A stretch of 64,000 bases of DNA, from assembly GCF_021375795.1 (NCBI RefSeq), contig NZ_JAEIOI010000001.1, forward strand, positions 1-64,000, written 5' to 3'. This document shows, piece after piece, positions 38,243-46,807 of this stretch. A program made the translations under genes and the position numbers. The notes under the pieces are model-generated. The model did not search any database and was not told where the DNA came from. It saw only the letters and a program-made list of their open reading frames with translations. Within the stretch, counting starts at the first letter, position 1; every line of letters starts with the position of its first letter. The DNA is from Pseudomonas anguilliseptica (GTDB taxonomy: Bacteria; Pseudomonadota; Gammaproteobacteria; Pseudomonadales; Pseudomonadaceae).

Positions 38243-38661
38243 TCGGCCTGTGTCTGGGTTTGGCCGGTGCGGTGTGGGCAGAAGTGCCCACACCGAGCTT
38301 TACCCTGGCCTGGACGCACAGCATCGAGAAGATTCGCTGGGAAGAGGATTACCGCGTCACGCCTGAGGGCTTGCTCCTTGGCGAGGCACGGGTCAAGGGT
38401 TCCGGGGCCGGTATGGAGATTCCAGACGGCGCCGAACTGCGCGAGGGCAGCTGGCATTACCAGCGTCAGCTACCGCCCTTGCAACCCCTGCGTTTGGGGC
38501 GAACCCCCGAGGCAGGGGATTATCAACTGTGTTTCAACCAGCGTTGCCACTCGATGAGTGAATGGCTCGGCCCGCCACAAGCGACCCAGCCGGCGTTGGA
38601 ACTCTGGAGCTGTGAGCAAAGCTCCCCGGCCGCTTCGGCGGCAGGCCAGGACGACGGTTAA
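38239..38661 (+). CDS. DUF1850 protein of the TAXI-TRAP operon
   Basis: 140 residues. The start is GTG in a GTGA overlap with the permease stop. A short signal-like N-terminus (LCLGLAGAVWAE) is followed by WTHSIEKIRWEEDYRV, the core of DUF1850, and a likely disulfide pair (CFNQRC). DUF1850 genes regularly accompany TAXI-TRAP permeases, so an accessory periplasmic role is probable, but the molecular function is unknown. Confidence 0.82.
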   Translation: MIGLCLGLAGAVWAEVPTPSFTLAWTHSIEKIRWEEDYRVTPEGLLLGEARVKGSGAGMEIPDGAELREGSWHYQRQLPPLQPLRLGRTPEAGDYQLCFNQRCHSMSEWLGPPQATQPALELWSCEQSSPAASAAGQDDG

Positions 38662-38801
38662 GAAGCTGTTTACGATCTTGCGAGCTAGAGCCATGCAAGG
38701 CAAAAACAGGCGAGGAAGCGGAGTGTACGAGCTGTACATGAGCATTCCGAGCCTGTTTTTAACGCAGCAGGGCCGACGCGCAGCAGATCATAAATAGGTT
38801 C
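38662..38801. repeat. MITE-like 140-bp palindromic element
   Basis: The left end GAAGCTGTTTACGATCTTGCG mirrors the right end (about 38779-38801, reverse complement beginning GAACCTATTTATGATCTG). Inside are a second nested pair AAAAACAGGC / GCCTGTTTTT and TGTACGAGCTGTACA. It abuts the stop codon of the DUF1850 gene. It resembles a dispersed Pseudomonas repeat that carries no gene. Confidence 0.65.
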
Positions 38802-38849
38802 GAGGCGGCGTCCGCTCCCGGGCCACAAGCCTTGGCGTAAAAAGAGGAG

Positions 38850-38883
38850 AACCCCCATTTGGCGATGCCGGTGGGGGTTTTGT
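38850..38883 (+). terminator. Rho-independent terminator of the TRAP operon
   Basis: Outer stem AACCCCCA / TGGGGGTT (38850-38857, 38872-38879) with an inner GGC-GAT-GCC, followed by TTTTG. Confidence 0.8.
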
Positions 38884-38942
38884 TCATATGTAGGTTGGTG
38901 TTGAGCGTAGCGAAGCCCAACTGAAGCGTTTCGATAGCATTC

Positions 38943-39022
38943 TGTAGGAGCCAGCTTGCTGTGGTTCGGCACTCCGATGATCCTTGCAGAGCTAAAGCAT
39001 CGCCAGCAAGCTGGCTCCTACA
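38943..39022. repeat. Inverted REP-type pair
   Basis: TGTAGGAGCCAGCTTGCTG (38943-38961) and its exact reverse complement (39004-39022) flank 42 bases. This is the widespread Pseudomonas TGTAGGAGC-type extragenic palindrome in a paired arrangement. A TGTAGGTTGGTGTTGAGCGTAGCGAAGCCCAACTG-type repeat sits just before it at 38890-38925. Confidence 0.85.
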
Positions 39023-39130
39023 AAAAATCGCCTGGAGCAATTTTTGACGTCGTCTGCGACGGTCCCGCAGGGGTTGCCGCCAGGGATGGCGGGCCACAAA
39101 TCTGCGGGCACTCCAACAAGCAGGAAGCCG

Positions 39131-39631
39131 ATGAACACCATCACCTATTACCTGGATATGCAGCACCCCGAGCAGATCCGCGCCAAGCCGCTGCCCGCCG
39201 AACTGAGCGTGGTGGAATGCCAGCTCAAGCAGTTTCAGCTCAACCGCTTTCTCTACCAGCTGGTTGGTGAGCCCTGGCAATGGACCGACAAACTCAGCTG
39301 GAGCGACGCGCAGTGGCGCGAGTTGATCGAACAGTCCAACCACCGTACCTGGGTGGCCTATCACCAGGGCGCGATTGCTGGCTATTACGAGCTGCTGCGT
39401 GATGCCGACGGCGCGGTGGAGATTCTCTATTTCGGCCTGGTCGAGGCCTTCTTCGGTCAGGGCTTTGGTGGCCCGCTGCTCACCCACGCGCTGCAATCCG
39501 CCTGGGCCTGGCCGGGCACCACCAAGGTCTGGGTGCACACCTGCAGCCTCGATCATCCCAGCGCGCTGGCCAACTACCAGGCGCGTGGCCTGCGCATCTA
39601 CCGTGAAGAGGTCGAGGCGGACGCTTCCTAA
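39131..39631 (+). CDS. GNAT-family N-acetyltransferase
   Basis: 166 residues. The start MNTITYYLDMQHPEQIR has AGGAAG nearby and no family similarity upstream of it. The GNAT core is visible: AYHQGAIAGYYELL, VEILYFGLVEAFFGQGFGGPLLTHAL (the acetyl-CoA loop, with a non-classical FGQGFGG) and the final SALANYQARGLRIYREE. Substrate unknown. Confidence 0.85.
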   Translation: MNTITYYLDMQHPEQIRAKPLPAELSVVECQLKQFQLNRFLYQLVGEPWQWTDKLSWSDAQWRELIEQSNHRTWVAYHQGAIAGYYELLRDADGAVEILYFGLVEAFFGQGFGGPLLTHALQSAWAWPGTTKVWVHTCSLDHPSALANYQARGLRIYREEVEADAS

Positions 39632-39677
39632 GAGGGTCTACGCTTGCAGGGTCGCCCACTTGATTCAGGAGCCGCTT

Positions 39678-40190
39678 ATGCGCCGCGCCCTCCGTAATCC
39701 CATGCTCCTCAGCCTCTGCCTGCTACCCGCCCTGGCCAACGCGCTGGACATTCAGCCCGGCCTTTGGGAAATCAGCTCGAACAAAATGCAGGTCGGTGGC
39801 CAGGCCGTGCCGGGGATGGAGCAGATGCTCGAACAGATGAAAAACCTGCCGTCCGAGCAACGCCAGATGATGGAGCAGATGCTGGCTCAGCAAGGCGTTC
39901 AGTTGGGCGACAAAGGCGTGCGCATCTGCATGAGCGCAGAACAGATCAAGGCTCAGCAGATCCCCATGCAAGACCCCGAATCCGGCTGCAGCAATGAAAT
40001 CACCGAACGCAGCGAGCAGCTGTGGAAATTCCGTTTCAGCTGCCCCAACGGCCAGGGTGAAGGCGAAACGCGCTTTGTCAGCGACAAGGAATTCACCTCA
40101 ACGGTCAACGGCACCTTCGATGGCCAGAGCAGCAGCATGCAAAGCCATGCGCGCTGGGTGGCGGCGGATTGCGGTGCGTTAAAGCCCTAA
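39678..40190 (+). CDS. DUF3617 family secreted protein
   Basis: 170 residues. Signal peptide at residues 1-21 (MLLSLCLLPALANA). Matches DUF3617 by LDIQPGLWEISSNKM near the mature start, a methionine- and glutamine-rich helix (EQMLEQMKNLPSEQRQMMEQML), and the CMSAEQ, SGCS and WVAADCG cysteines. Function of this family is unknown; it is periplasmic or secreted. Confidence 0.85.
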   Translation: MRRALRNPMLLSLCLLPALANALDIQPGLWEISSNKMQVGGQAVPGMEQMLEQMKNLPSEQRQMMEQMLAQQGVQLGDKGVRICMSAEQIKAQQIPMQDPESGCSNEITERSEQLWKFRFSCPNGQGEGETRFVSDKEFTSTVNGTFDGQSSSMQSHARWVAADCGALKP

Positions 40191-40215
40191 CAAGTCGCTG
40201 AAGAGCTCCCCGCTG

Positions 40216-40974
40216 TCAGCGCCCGCCGAGTGGGTTGGCGATGCCGTGGCGTTCCTTGAGGGTCTTCACCAGATCGGCCTGGCTGGTGAGGAAGGCATTG
40301 AACTGTTCGATCACCTGCGGGTGATGGATGCTCGACAGGTAGTAGTGGTCATCCTGATAGGGCAGTTTGGGGTCGAACACCAGTGCATCATCTGCGGCAT
40401 GGTTGTACAGCTGGTGCCGCACCACCTGTGGGTTGAGATAGACGCCATCGACCCGGTCGCTCATGGCCATGGCCAGCAGCGACTCGATCTGGTTGGCCTG
40501 GATCAGGATGATGCGCCCGGCCTTGATGTCATCCAGATAGGGCCAGGGGGTGAAGCCGCGTTGAGTGCCGAGCCGGCGCAAGCGCTGTTTGCCCTGACCA
40601 AGAAACTGCGGTTTGACCAGCACACCATCCACCGCCGCAGCGGCGGCCTGGCTGTAATGCAGGTGATGGCCCTGCTTGATGTCGGCGTTCCAGCGAGGGT
40701 TGTCGGGGTACTTGAACGCCACCCGATCATTGAGAAAGTCACTCAGCAGACGCCGCACAGGCAGTGGCTGGTAGATGAATTGATGGCCCTGGTACGCGGC
40801 AAAGGCGTCCAGCAGGTCGCGACCATAGCCCAGGTACTGGCCGTCTTGTACGTCGGAGTAAGGTCTGTAGGGCTGCAATTCGACCCCGACCGTAAAGGTC
40901 TCGGCCCGTGCTGGCGCGGCGAGGCTGAAGGACAGGCAGGTCAGCAGGGTCAGCAGTGCTCTCATCAACGACAT
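40216..40974 (-). CDS. Orphan periplasmic substrate-binding protein (SBP_bac_3-like)
   Basis: 252 residues with a signal peptide (MRALLTLLTCLSFSLAAPARA). ATG at 40974 or 40965; the longer ORF extends into unrelated sequence. Resembles amino-acid-binding proteins of ABC systems (GVELQPYRPYSDVQDGQYLGYGRDLLDAF) but no permease or ATPase gene is beside it. A paralog lies at 58741-59472, sharing PDNP, YSQA, RGFT and NPQVV blocks. Confidence 0.8.
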   Translation of the reverse strand: MSLMRALLTLLTCLSFSLAAPARAETFTVGVELQPYRPYSDVQDGQYLGYGRDLLDAFAAYQGHQFIYQPLPVRRLLSDFLNDRVAFKYPDNPRWNADIKQGHHLHYSQAAAAAVDGVLVKPQFLGQGKQRLRRLGTQRGFTPWPYLDDIKAGRIILIQANQIESLLAMAMSDRVDGVYLNPQVVRHQLYNHAADDALVFDPKLPYQDDHYYLSSIHHPQVIEQFNAFLTSQADLVKTLKERHGIANPLGGR

Positions 40975-41241
40975 CTCGAACAACGACCCCGAGCAGGCCA
41001 TAGGCAAACCATAGCTAATTGCCTCGTTCAGCGGGAGGTAACGTGTCGATAAAGTCTGACCAGATAGATGGAAAAACGCCCCGTTGGTGAGCGCCAATGG
41101 CCGCCAATACTGGCGTTGCGCCTGCATGTATCGGCTCAGGCTGTTACCCTGTACCCCGCAGCCGCCGGCTTGGCGGCTGTACGAGTAGGGCAATCCCGTC
41201 CTCGTGCGCGTAAAGCGTGCCACACGTCAAAGGAGCACCCA

Positions 41242-42909
41242 ATGGGGCAGAAACCTTCGTCTGACACGACCCCGCAACCAGAAGCGGTAACTCTGGACGG
41301 CATCCCGGCACCCACCGGCGACGCCAATCTGATCGACACCGACTACGTCATCGGTCAGGACAATATCCAAGGCCAGTTTTCATTCAGCCTGGATATTCAC
41401 GGCAAGGTCTTCATCATCTCGGCGGTCACCGCCATCCTGTTTGTGGTGTTGACCATGGCCCTGCAAAGCCAGGTCGAACCACTGTTCAGCGCCCTGCGCA
41501 ACTGGCTCACCCACCACCTGGCCTGGTTCTTTATCGGCGCCGCCAACATCTTCGTGCTGCTCTGCCTTGGCCTGATCGTCTCGCCGCTGGGCAAGGTACG
41601 CATCGGCGGCATGGACGCAAAGCCGGACTACTCCTACCTCGGCTGGTTCTCCATGCTGTTCGCCGCCGGTATGGGTATTGGCCTGATGTTCTATGGCGTC
41701 TCCGAGCCGATGTCGCACTTCAGCGCGGCCATGGGCGGTGTCAGCGTCGGTGAGGATGGTCTGCGTACCGACTGGGCACCGCTCGGCGGCGCCGCCGGCA
41801 ATGCCGAAGAGGCGATACGCCTGGGCATGGCCGCGACCATCTTCCACTGGGGCCTGCATCCCTGGGCGATCTACGCGATTGTCGCGCTGTCGCTGGCGCT
41901 GTTCTCCTTCAACAAGGGCCTGCCGCTGTCGATCCGCTCGATCTTCTACCCGATTCTCGGTGAGCGGGTATGGGGCTGGCCGGGGCATATCATCGATATC
42001 CTCGCGGTGTTCGCCACCCTGTTCGGCCTGGTCACCTCCCTCGGCCTGGGCGCGGAGCAGGCGGCGGCGGGCATGGAATACCTGTTCGGCATCACTTCCA
42101 GTGACACCAGCAAAGTGCTGCTGATCATCGCCATTACCATCATCGCCCTGGTCTCCGTGGTGTCCGGCCTGGACAAGGGCGTCAAACGCCTTTCCGAGCT
42201 GAACATGGGCCTGGCCATGGCCCTGCTGCTGTTCGTGGTTATCGCCGGGCCGACCCTGGCTATCCTCACTGGCTTCTTCGACAACCTTCTGGCCTACCTG
42301 CAATACCTGCCCGCGCTGGCCAACCCCGTCGGCCGCGAAGACGCCAACTTCAGCCAGGGCTGGACGGCCTTCTACTGGGCCTGGTGGATCAGCTGGTCGC
42401 CGTTCGTGGGCATGTTTATCGCCCGCGTCAGCCGTGGTCGCAGCGTGCGCGAGTTCCTGGTTGCCGTCTTGCTGGTGCCGTCCCTGGTCTCGGTGCTGTG
42501 GATGACCGCCTTTGGTGGCACGGCGATCAACCAGTTGCTGGTCGACGGCTTTACCGGCGCGCAGGAGGCGGGCCTGGAACTCAAGCTGTTCAGCATGCTC
42601 GGTGAGATGCCGCTGGCCAGCATCACCTCGCTGATCGGCATCGTGCTGGTGGTGGTGTTCTTTATTACCTCGTCGGACTCCGGCTCGCTGGTGATCGACA
42701 CCATCACCGCCGGTGGCAAGGTCAACTCGCCCGTACCGCAACGGGTATTCTGGGCCAGTATCGAAGGCGTCATCGCTATCGCTCTGCTGCTTGGCGGCGG
42801 CTTGGTGGCCTTGCAGGCCATGGCGGTGTCGACCGGTTTACCGTTCACCATCGTGCTGTTGGTGGGCTGTATTTCCATCGTCAAAGGCCTGATGAGCGAA
42901 CCGCGCTGA
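41242..42909 (+). CDS. BCCT-family betaine/carnitine/choline transporter
   Basis: 555 residues, twelve predicted helices. ATG follows AAAGGAGC. The family signature WWISWSPFVGMFIARVSRGRSVREF and the substrate-site region GMGIGLMFYGVSEPMSHF are present. It takes up quaternary ammonium compounds for osmoprotection or catabolism; the exact substrate cannot be read. It stands alone with its own terminator. Confidence 0.92.
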   Translation: MGQKPSSDTTPQPEAVTLDGIPAPTGDANLIDTDYVIGQDNIQGQFSFSLDIHGKVFIISAVTAILFVVLTMALQSQVEPLFSALRNWLTHHLAWFFIGAANIFVLLCLGLIVSPLGKVRIGGMDAKPDYSYLGWFSMLFAAGMGIGLMFYGVSEPMSHFSAAMGGVSVGEDGLRTDWAPLGGAAGNAEEAIRLGMAATIFHWGLHPWAIYAIVALSLALFSFNKGLPLSIRSIFYPILGERVWGWPGHIIDILAVFATLFGLVTSLGLGAEQAAAGMEYLFGITSSDTSKVLLIIAITIIALVSVVSGLDKGVKRLSELNMGLAMALLLFVVIAGPTLAILTGFFDNLLAYLQYLPALANPVGREDANFSQGWTAFYWAWWISWSPFVGMFIARVSRGRSVREFLVAVLLVPSLVSVLWMTAFGGTAINQLLVDGFTGAQEAGLELKLFSMLGEMPLASITSLIGIVLVVVFFITSSDSGSLVIDTITAGGKVNSPVPQRVFWASIEGVIAIALLLGGGLVALQAMAVSTGLPFTIVLLVGCISIVKGLMSEPR

Positions 42910-42932
42910 CCGCTGTTGGCAGGTAGTACAAG

Positions 42933-42957
42933 AGCGCGCCTTTGGGCGCGCTTTTTT
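42933..42957 (+). terminator. Terminator after the BCCT gene
   Basis: Stem AGCGCGCC / GGCGCGCT with loop TTTG and six T residues, 25 bases after the stop. Confidence 0.93.
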
Positions 42958-42984
42958 ATGCCTGGGATTTGTGCCGCTTGGCAC

Positions 42985-43480
42985 CTGTAGGAGCGGCGGG
43001 GACGCCTAGTTCCATGGCCGCGATGCTTTTCACCCCTCGCCCGCTTGCGGGAGAGGGGCCGGGGGAGAGGGCGCTTTTACTGTTCGGCACACCACCGTAT
43101 GCGCTGATGTTTCGTGTTGCGCCCCCTCGGGCGCCTCACTTTTCTTTGCTCGTGCAAAGAAAAGTAAGCAAAAGAAACACGCCCCGGCATCCGGCCCTGC
43201 CTGCGGCAGGGTTCGTGAGCAGAATCATTGCTCCAGGGGCCCGCTGCGAAGGGCCATCCCTGGCCCATCGCAGCTCTCGCGGCATCCATGCCGCTCAACC
43301 CCTTCCACAACGATTCTGTTCACCCTTCTGACGGAGGATTTGGCGCGCGTCTGCACGATCGGAGTTACTAAACTAGAAAACTAAGATTGGTGAGTATCGC
43401 AGTGCTCAACCTACGCGGCCCGACCCATCCTACGATGCTGCTGTCGCGGCTAAAGCCCCTCCCACAATTAGCCGGCATCG
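42985..43480. repeat. Cluster of dispersed intergenic repeats
   Basis: This 500-base gene-free stretch contains a TGTAGGAGCGGC repeat, a CCTCGCCCGCTTGCGGGAGAGGGG repeat, a hairpin with a perfect 11-bp stem CTTTTCTTTGC / GCAAAGAAAAG (43139-43164), and a CCCATCCTAC repeat end near 43420. The hairpin block is one that recurs between genes of many proteobacteria. The overlapping open frame (42942-43331) is repeat-derived and not credible as a gene. Confidence 0.7.
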
Positions 43481-43500
43481 CTGGCTAAAAGGCCTAGGCC

Positions 43501-44205
43501 TCAACTCCACAATTCCCCAACCGACGTATCCGCCGCATAGTGCGTCGCCACCTGTGCCTGCAGCAGCTCGGCAGTGGCCAGCGCATCGGTCAACGCATGG
43601 TGCGCTTGGTACAGCGGCAGGTTGTAGCGCAGGCGGCTGTCAGCCAAACGGATCGACACCGGGTGGCGGCCTAGCAAGCGGCCCAGCCAGCCTGGCTGGC
43701 GCTTGGGATACAGGCGCGCCTCCAGCTGCATGGTGTCGATCACCGGGAACTGCAAACCCTCACCCAGCTGCTGAAGCAGCGCCTGGTCGAGAAAGCTGCG
43801 CTCGATGTTGCGGTAGTGCACCACCATCACCTTGCCGGCCATGGCTGTCAGCAGCTCGTCGAGGATTTGCTCTAAGCGCGGCGCGTGGCGGATGTCGGAG
43901 TGGGTGATGTGGTGAAAGGTCACCGACTCGCCGCTCAGCTCGCTGGCCGGTTTGACCACCCAGTAGCGCGCTGCGCCGCAGCGGATGCGTTGCAGGTTGA
44001 AGGGCAGCAGGCCGAGGCTGACGATGGCGTGCTGGTTGGCGTCCAGGCCGGTGGTCTCCACGTCCAGGGCCAGTAGCGGCACCTGTTCCAGCGGGGTGTC
44101 GGCGGTTACGCAGCCGGCCCGGTAGAAGGCTTGCAGGCGTGGGTCGCGGGCGCTGCTGGCGAGTTCGGCAAAGCGCGCGACCCAGTCCAGTGCTGTGGCG
44201 GTCAC
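43501..44205 (-). CDS. DnaQ-like 3'-5' exonuclease (DEDDh)
   Basis: 234 residues. Exonuclease motifs: ExoI ALDVETTGLD (about residues 46-55), ExoII region VHYRNIERSFLD, ExoIII HHALTDALATAELL. Starts with GTG in a GTGA overlap with the upstream gene for a DUF294 protein, so the two are translated together. It probably acts on nucleic acids or nucleotides with a signal-input partner. Confidence 0.88.
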   Translation of the reverse strand: MTATALDWVARFAELASSARDPRLQAFYRAGCVTADTPLEQVPLLALDVETTGLDANQHAIVSLGLLPFNLQRIRCGAARYWVVKPASELSGESVTFHHITHSDIRHAPRLEQILDELLTAMAGKVMVVHYRNIERSFLDQALLQQLGEGLQFPVIDTMQLEARLYPKRQPGWLGRLLGRHPVSIRLADSRLRYNLPLYQAHHALTDALATAELLQAQVATHYAADTSVGELWS

Positions 44206-46076
44206 AGGGTTTTACCTGGTTGTGCGGGGTAGCGGAAGCGCAGGAATTTCTGCGCGTTGCTGAGCACGCCAAAGGCTTCCTTGAGGGTGTGCCGTTCGCT
44301 GGCGGACAGCGTTGCCGGTTCGATGTAGTTGCCTGGCGGGCGCCCTTCGGCCACGGCCAGGGCTTGGTGGCGCACCCGCACCAGGCTGAGAAATTCCAGG
44401 GCGTAGCGCAGCTGGCTGATGGCTTCGGGCTGCAGCAGTTTGGTTTTGCCGATGGCGTCCAAGCGCTCCAGGGAGTTCTGCGCTTTGCTGCCGCAGGCCA
44501 GGGCGTGCACCCGGATCAGGTCGGTGAGCGGCGCGGTGCCACGGCCCTTGAGGTTGATGATGTGCTTCTGCTGGCCGTCGGTTTCCATCACAAAGGTGCG
44601 GAAGAAGCCCAGTGGCGGCGTGCGGTTGAGGGCGTTGCGCGCCAGGGCGGCGAGGAAGGCCGGGTTGCTGCTGGCTTTCTGCGCGAGCAGGTCTTTGAGG
44701 TTTTCCACCAGTTCTACCTCGCCATACACGCCGTCGAGGTCGAAGAAGATGCAGCTGTTGAGCAGGGTTTGCGGCTTGGGTTGGTCGATCCACTGCTGGA
44801 AGTAGCCGCGCCAGACGCTCAGCGGCTGCCGCCATTGGGCGTTGCTGGCCATGATGCCGCCCTTGCAGTAGCTGTAACCGCAGGCGGCCAGGCCGTCGCT
44901 GACGAACTGGGCGAGGGCGGCGAAGTAGGCATCGTGTTGCGCCGGATCGAAGCGGTCATCGAGCACCAGGGCGTTGTCCTGATCAGTCACCAGCAGCTGT
45001 TCATCACGGGCCATGGAACCGGCGACCATAAAGCAGTAAGGCACCGGCGGCGGGCCGAGTTGCTGTTCGGCCAGTTCCAACAGGCGCTGGGTAAAGGCGC
45101 GGCCGATGCCGGCCATGGCGCTGCCGACCATATGCGCGGTGGCCTGTTCGTTGACCATGCGCACGAAGGTGCCGCGCAGGTCGGCCAGCAGGCTCTGCAG
45201 GCCGGCGACATCCGTTTGGTTGAAGATCGAGTTGACCAGGTACAGGCTGCTCTGCGACTCGTAGCGGATGATGTCGCTGAGGTTGATCAGGCCTATCGGC
45301 CGACGCCGCTGCATCACCGGCAGGTAGTGGATGTTATGGCGCAGCATGCACAGCATGGCGTCGAATACGCTGTCATCCGCCTGAACGGTGATGGGATTTG
45401 GCGACATCACCTCGCTGACCGGCGTGGCGCTGTCCAGCCCAACGGCGAGCACACGGGTGCGCAGGTCGCGGTCAGTGAGGATGCCGACCATGCCGGCCGA
45501 AGATGCGCTGTCGTCGACGATCACCAGGGAGGACACGCTCTGTTCGGTCATCAGCTGCGCGGCCTGCTGTACGGTGGTGTGCGGTGCCGCGCTGACCGCC
45601 TGGCGGGAGATCAGTTTGCGCACCTTGAGCTGGATCAGCTCGCTGGCCTGGCCCTGGCTTTCCACCGCAGATTTGAGCCGCGACTGGCCTTCGGCCTCGA
45701 CGAATTCGGCAAAGCCGTCGTGCTCTTCGCACAGCTGGGCGAACAGCGTGGCGGGGATAAAGTAGATCAGGCTGTCTTCAATCGCCCGCGCCGGGAAGCG
45801 CACCTTGTTGCTGCGCAGCAGGCCGGCCTGGCCGAAGATGTCGCCCTCGCTCAGGCGGTTGTACAGCGCGCCGTTGCGTCGGTAGATTTCCACCGCGCCG
45901 CTGCGTACATAGTGCAGCTCGTGAATCGCCGCGCCGTACAGCAGGATGTCGCTGCCGGCCTTGAAGTAGGCCACCTCGATCTGCCGGGCGATGGCGTCCA
46001 GGCTGGCGTCTGGCAGGGCATCGAAGGGCGGGAAACGCTGCAGGTGATCGCGGATTTCCAGTAACTCGATCTGCAT
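44202..46076 (-). CDS. cNMP-binding / CBS / DUF294 nucleotidyltransferase-like protein
   Basis: 624 residues. The start MQIELLEIRDHLQRFPPF was chosen over a frame 33 codons longer. Domains in order: cyclic-nucleotide-binding (about 15-130, FGQAGLLRSNKVRFPARA), a CBS pair (about 160-270, SSLVIVDDS, ILTDRDLRTRV), a GlnD-like DUF294 nucleotidyltransferase domain with VAGSMARDEQLLVTDQDNALV and the C-terminal DUF294_C. The acidic residues are present, so it may be enzymatically active. Nucleotide-sensing is inferred. Confidence 0.88.
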   Translation of the reverse strand: MQIELLEIRDHLQRFPPFDALPDASLDAIARQIEVAYFKAGSDILLYGAAIHELHYVRSGAVEIYRRNGALYNRLSEGDIFGQAGLLRSNKVRFPARAIEDSLIYFIPATLFAQLCEEHDGFAEFVEAEGQSRLKSAVESQGQASELIQLKVRKLISRQAVSAAPHTTVQQAAQLMTEQSVSSLVIVDDSASSAGMVGILTDRDLRTRVLAVGLDSATPVSEVMSPNPITVQADDSVFDAMLCMLRHNIHYLPVMQRRRPIGLINLSDIIRYESQSSLYLVNSIFNQTDVAGLQSLLADLRGTFVRMVNEQATAHMVGSAMAGIGRAFTQRLLELAEQQLGPPPVPYCFMVAGSMARDEQLLVTDQDNALVLDDRFDPAQHDAYFAALAQFVSDGLAACGYSYCKGGIMASNAQWRQPLSVWRGYFQQWIDQPKPQTLLNSCIFFDLDGVYGEVELVENLKDLLAQKASSNPAFLAALARNALNRTPPLGFFRTFVMETDGQQKHIINLKGRGTAPLTDLIRVHALACGSKAQNSLERLDAIGKTKLLQPEAISQLRYALEFLSLVRVRHQALAVAEGRPPGNYIEPATLSASERHTLKEAFGVLSNAQKFLRFRYPAQPGKTL

Positions 46077-46239
46077 GGGGTGCCTCGTAGTGGCTGGCCC
46101 TAGAGGATACGGCGATTGCTGGGGGCTGTCCGCTTTGCTGGCGTTACCGGGTGTGCCGGCAGGCGCGGGCGACACCGGCTATGGTGTGAAGTGGTGGCGG
46201 ATAGCGCAGGCGTTCATTCGGTTTTCTCAAGGAGTGGCT

Positions 46240-46806
46240 ATGCAAGGGGTGGGATTCTGGGTGGTGCTGGCGCTGCTGGTGGCGCTCGCCGGGTTGACGA
46301 TTTATTACTACAACCGCCTGGTGTTCAACCGCGCGCGGGTGGCCGAGGCGTGGAGCGGTATCGACGTGCAGCTCAAACGCCGCGCCAGCCTGATTCCGGC
46401 CCTGGTCGAGTGCGTGCGCCAGTACATGAAGTACGAGCAAGGCACGCTTGAGGCGCTGGTGCAGGAGCGTATGCGCGCCGTGCAGCTGGCCGATTCGCCG
46501 CTGGGCGAGCGGGCGCCGGTGGAGGCGCACCTGGGCACGCAGCTGCGCCAGTTGTTTGCCTTGATCGAGGACTATCCGACGCTCAAGGCCGATGGTCAGT
46601 TTCTCGATCTGCAGCGCAACCTCACCGAGGTCGAGAACCATATCCAGATGGCCCGGCGTTACTACAACGGCGCGGTGCGCGAGCTGAATGTGCTGGTTGA
46701 GTCGGTGCCGAGCAACCTGGTGGCGCGGCCCTTTGCCTTTACTCAGGCGGAGTACTTCAGCCTGGATGACCCGCGTGACGCTCAGTCGCCAAAAATGGAG
46801 TTTTGA
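46240..46806 (+). CDS. LemA family protein
   Basis: 188 residues. One N-terminal membrane helix (VGFWVVLALLVALAGLTIYYYNRLV) and a LemA helical bundle (RVAEAWSGIDVQLKRRASLIPALVECVRQY, EDYPTLKADGQFLDLQRNLTEVENHIQMARRYYN). GGAG lies 5 bases before ATG. The following gene begins one base after its stop, the usual LemA-DUF2207 pairing. Confidence 0.93.
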   Translation: MQGVGFWVVLALLVALAGLTIYYYNRLVFNRARVAEAWSGIDVQLKRRASLIPALVECVRQYMKYEQGTLEALVQERMRAVQLADSPLGERAPVEAHLGTQLRQLFALIEDYPTLKADGQFLDLQRNLTEVENHIQMARRYYNGAVRELNVLVESVPSNLVARPFAFTQAEYFSLDDPRDAQSPKMEF

Positions 46807-46807
46807 C

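Noticed and set aside
41380..42741. 453-residue minus-strand frame across the BCCT gene
   Set aside because: Shadow frame; composition typical of antisense translation of membrane-protein codons.
42942..43331. 129-residue ORF in the repeat cluster
   Set aside because: Made of dispersed repeats and a hairpin; no ribosome binding site or family.
44139..46064. 641-residue plus-strand frame across the DUF294 gene
   Set aside because: Opposite-strand shadow; the minus strand has coherent cNMP, CBS and DUF294 domains.
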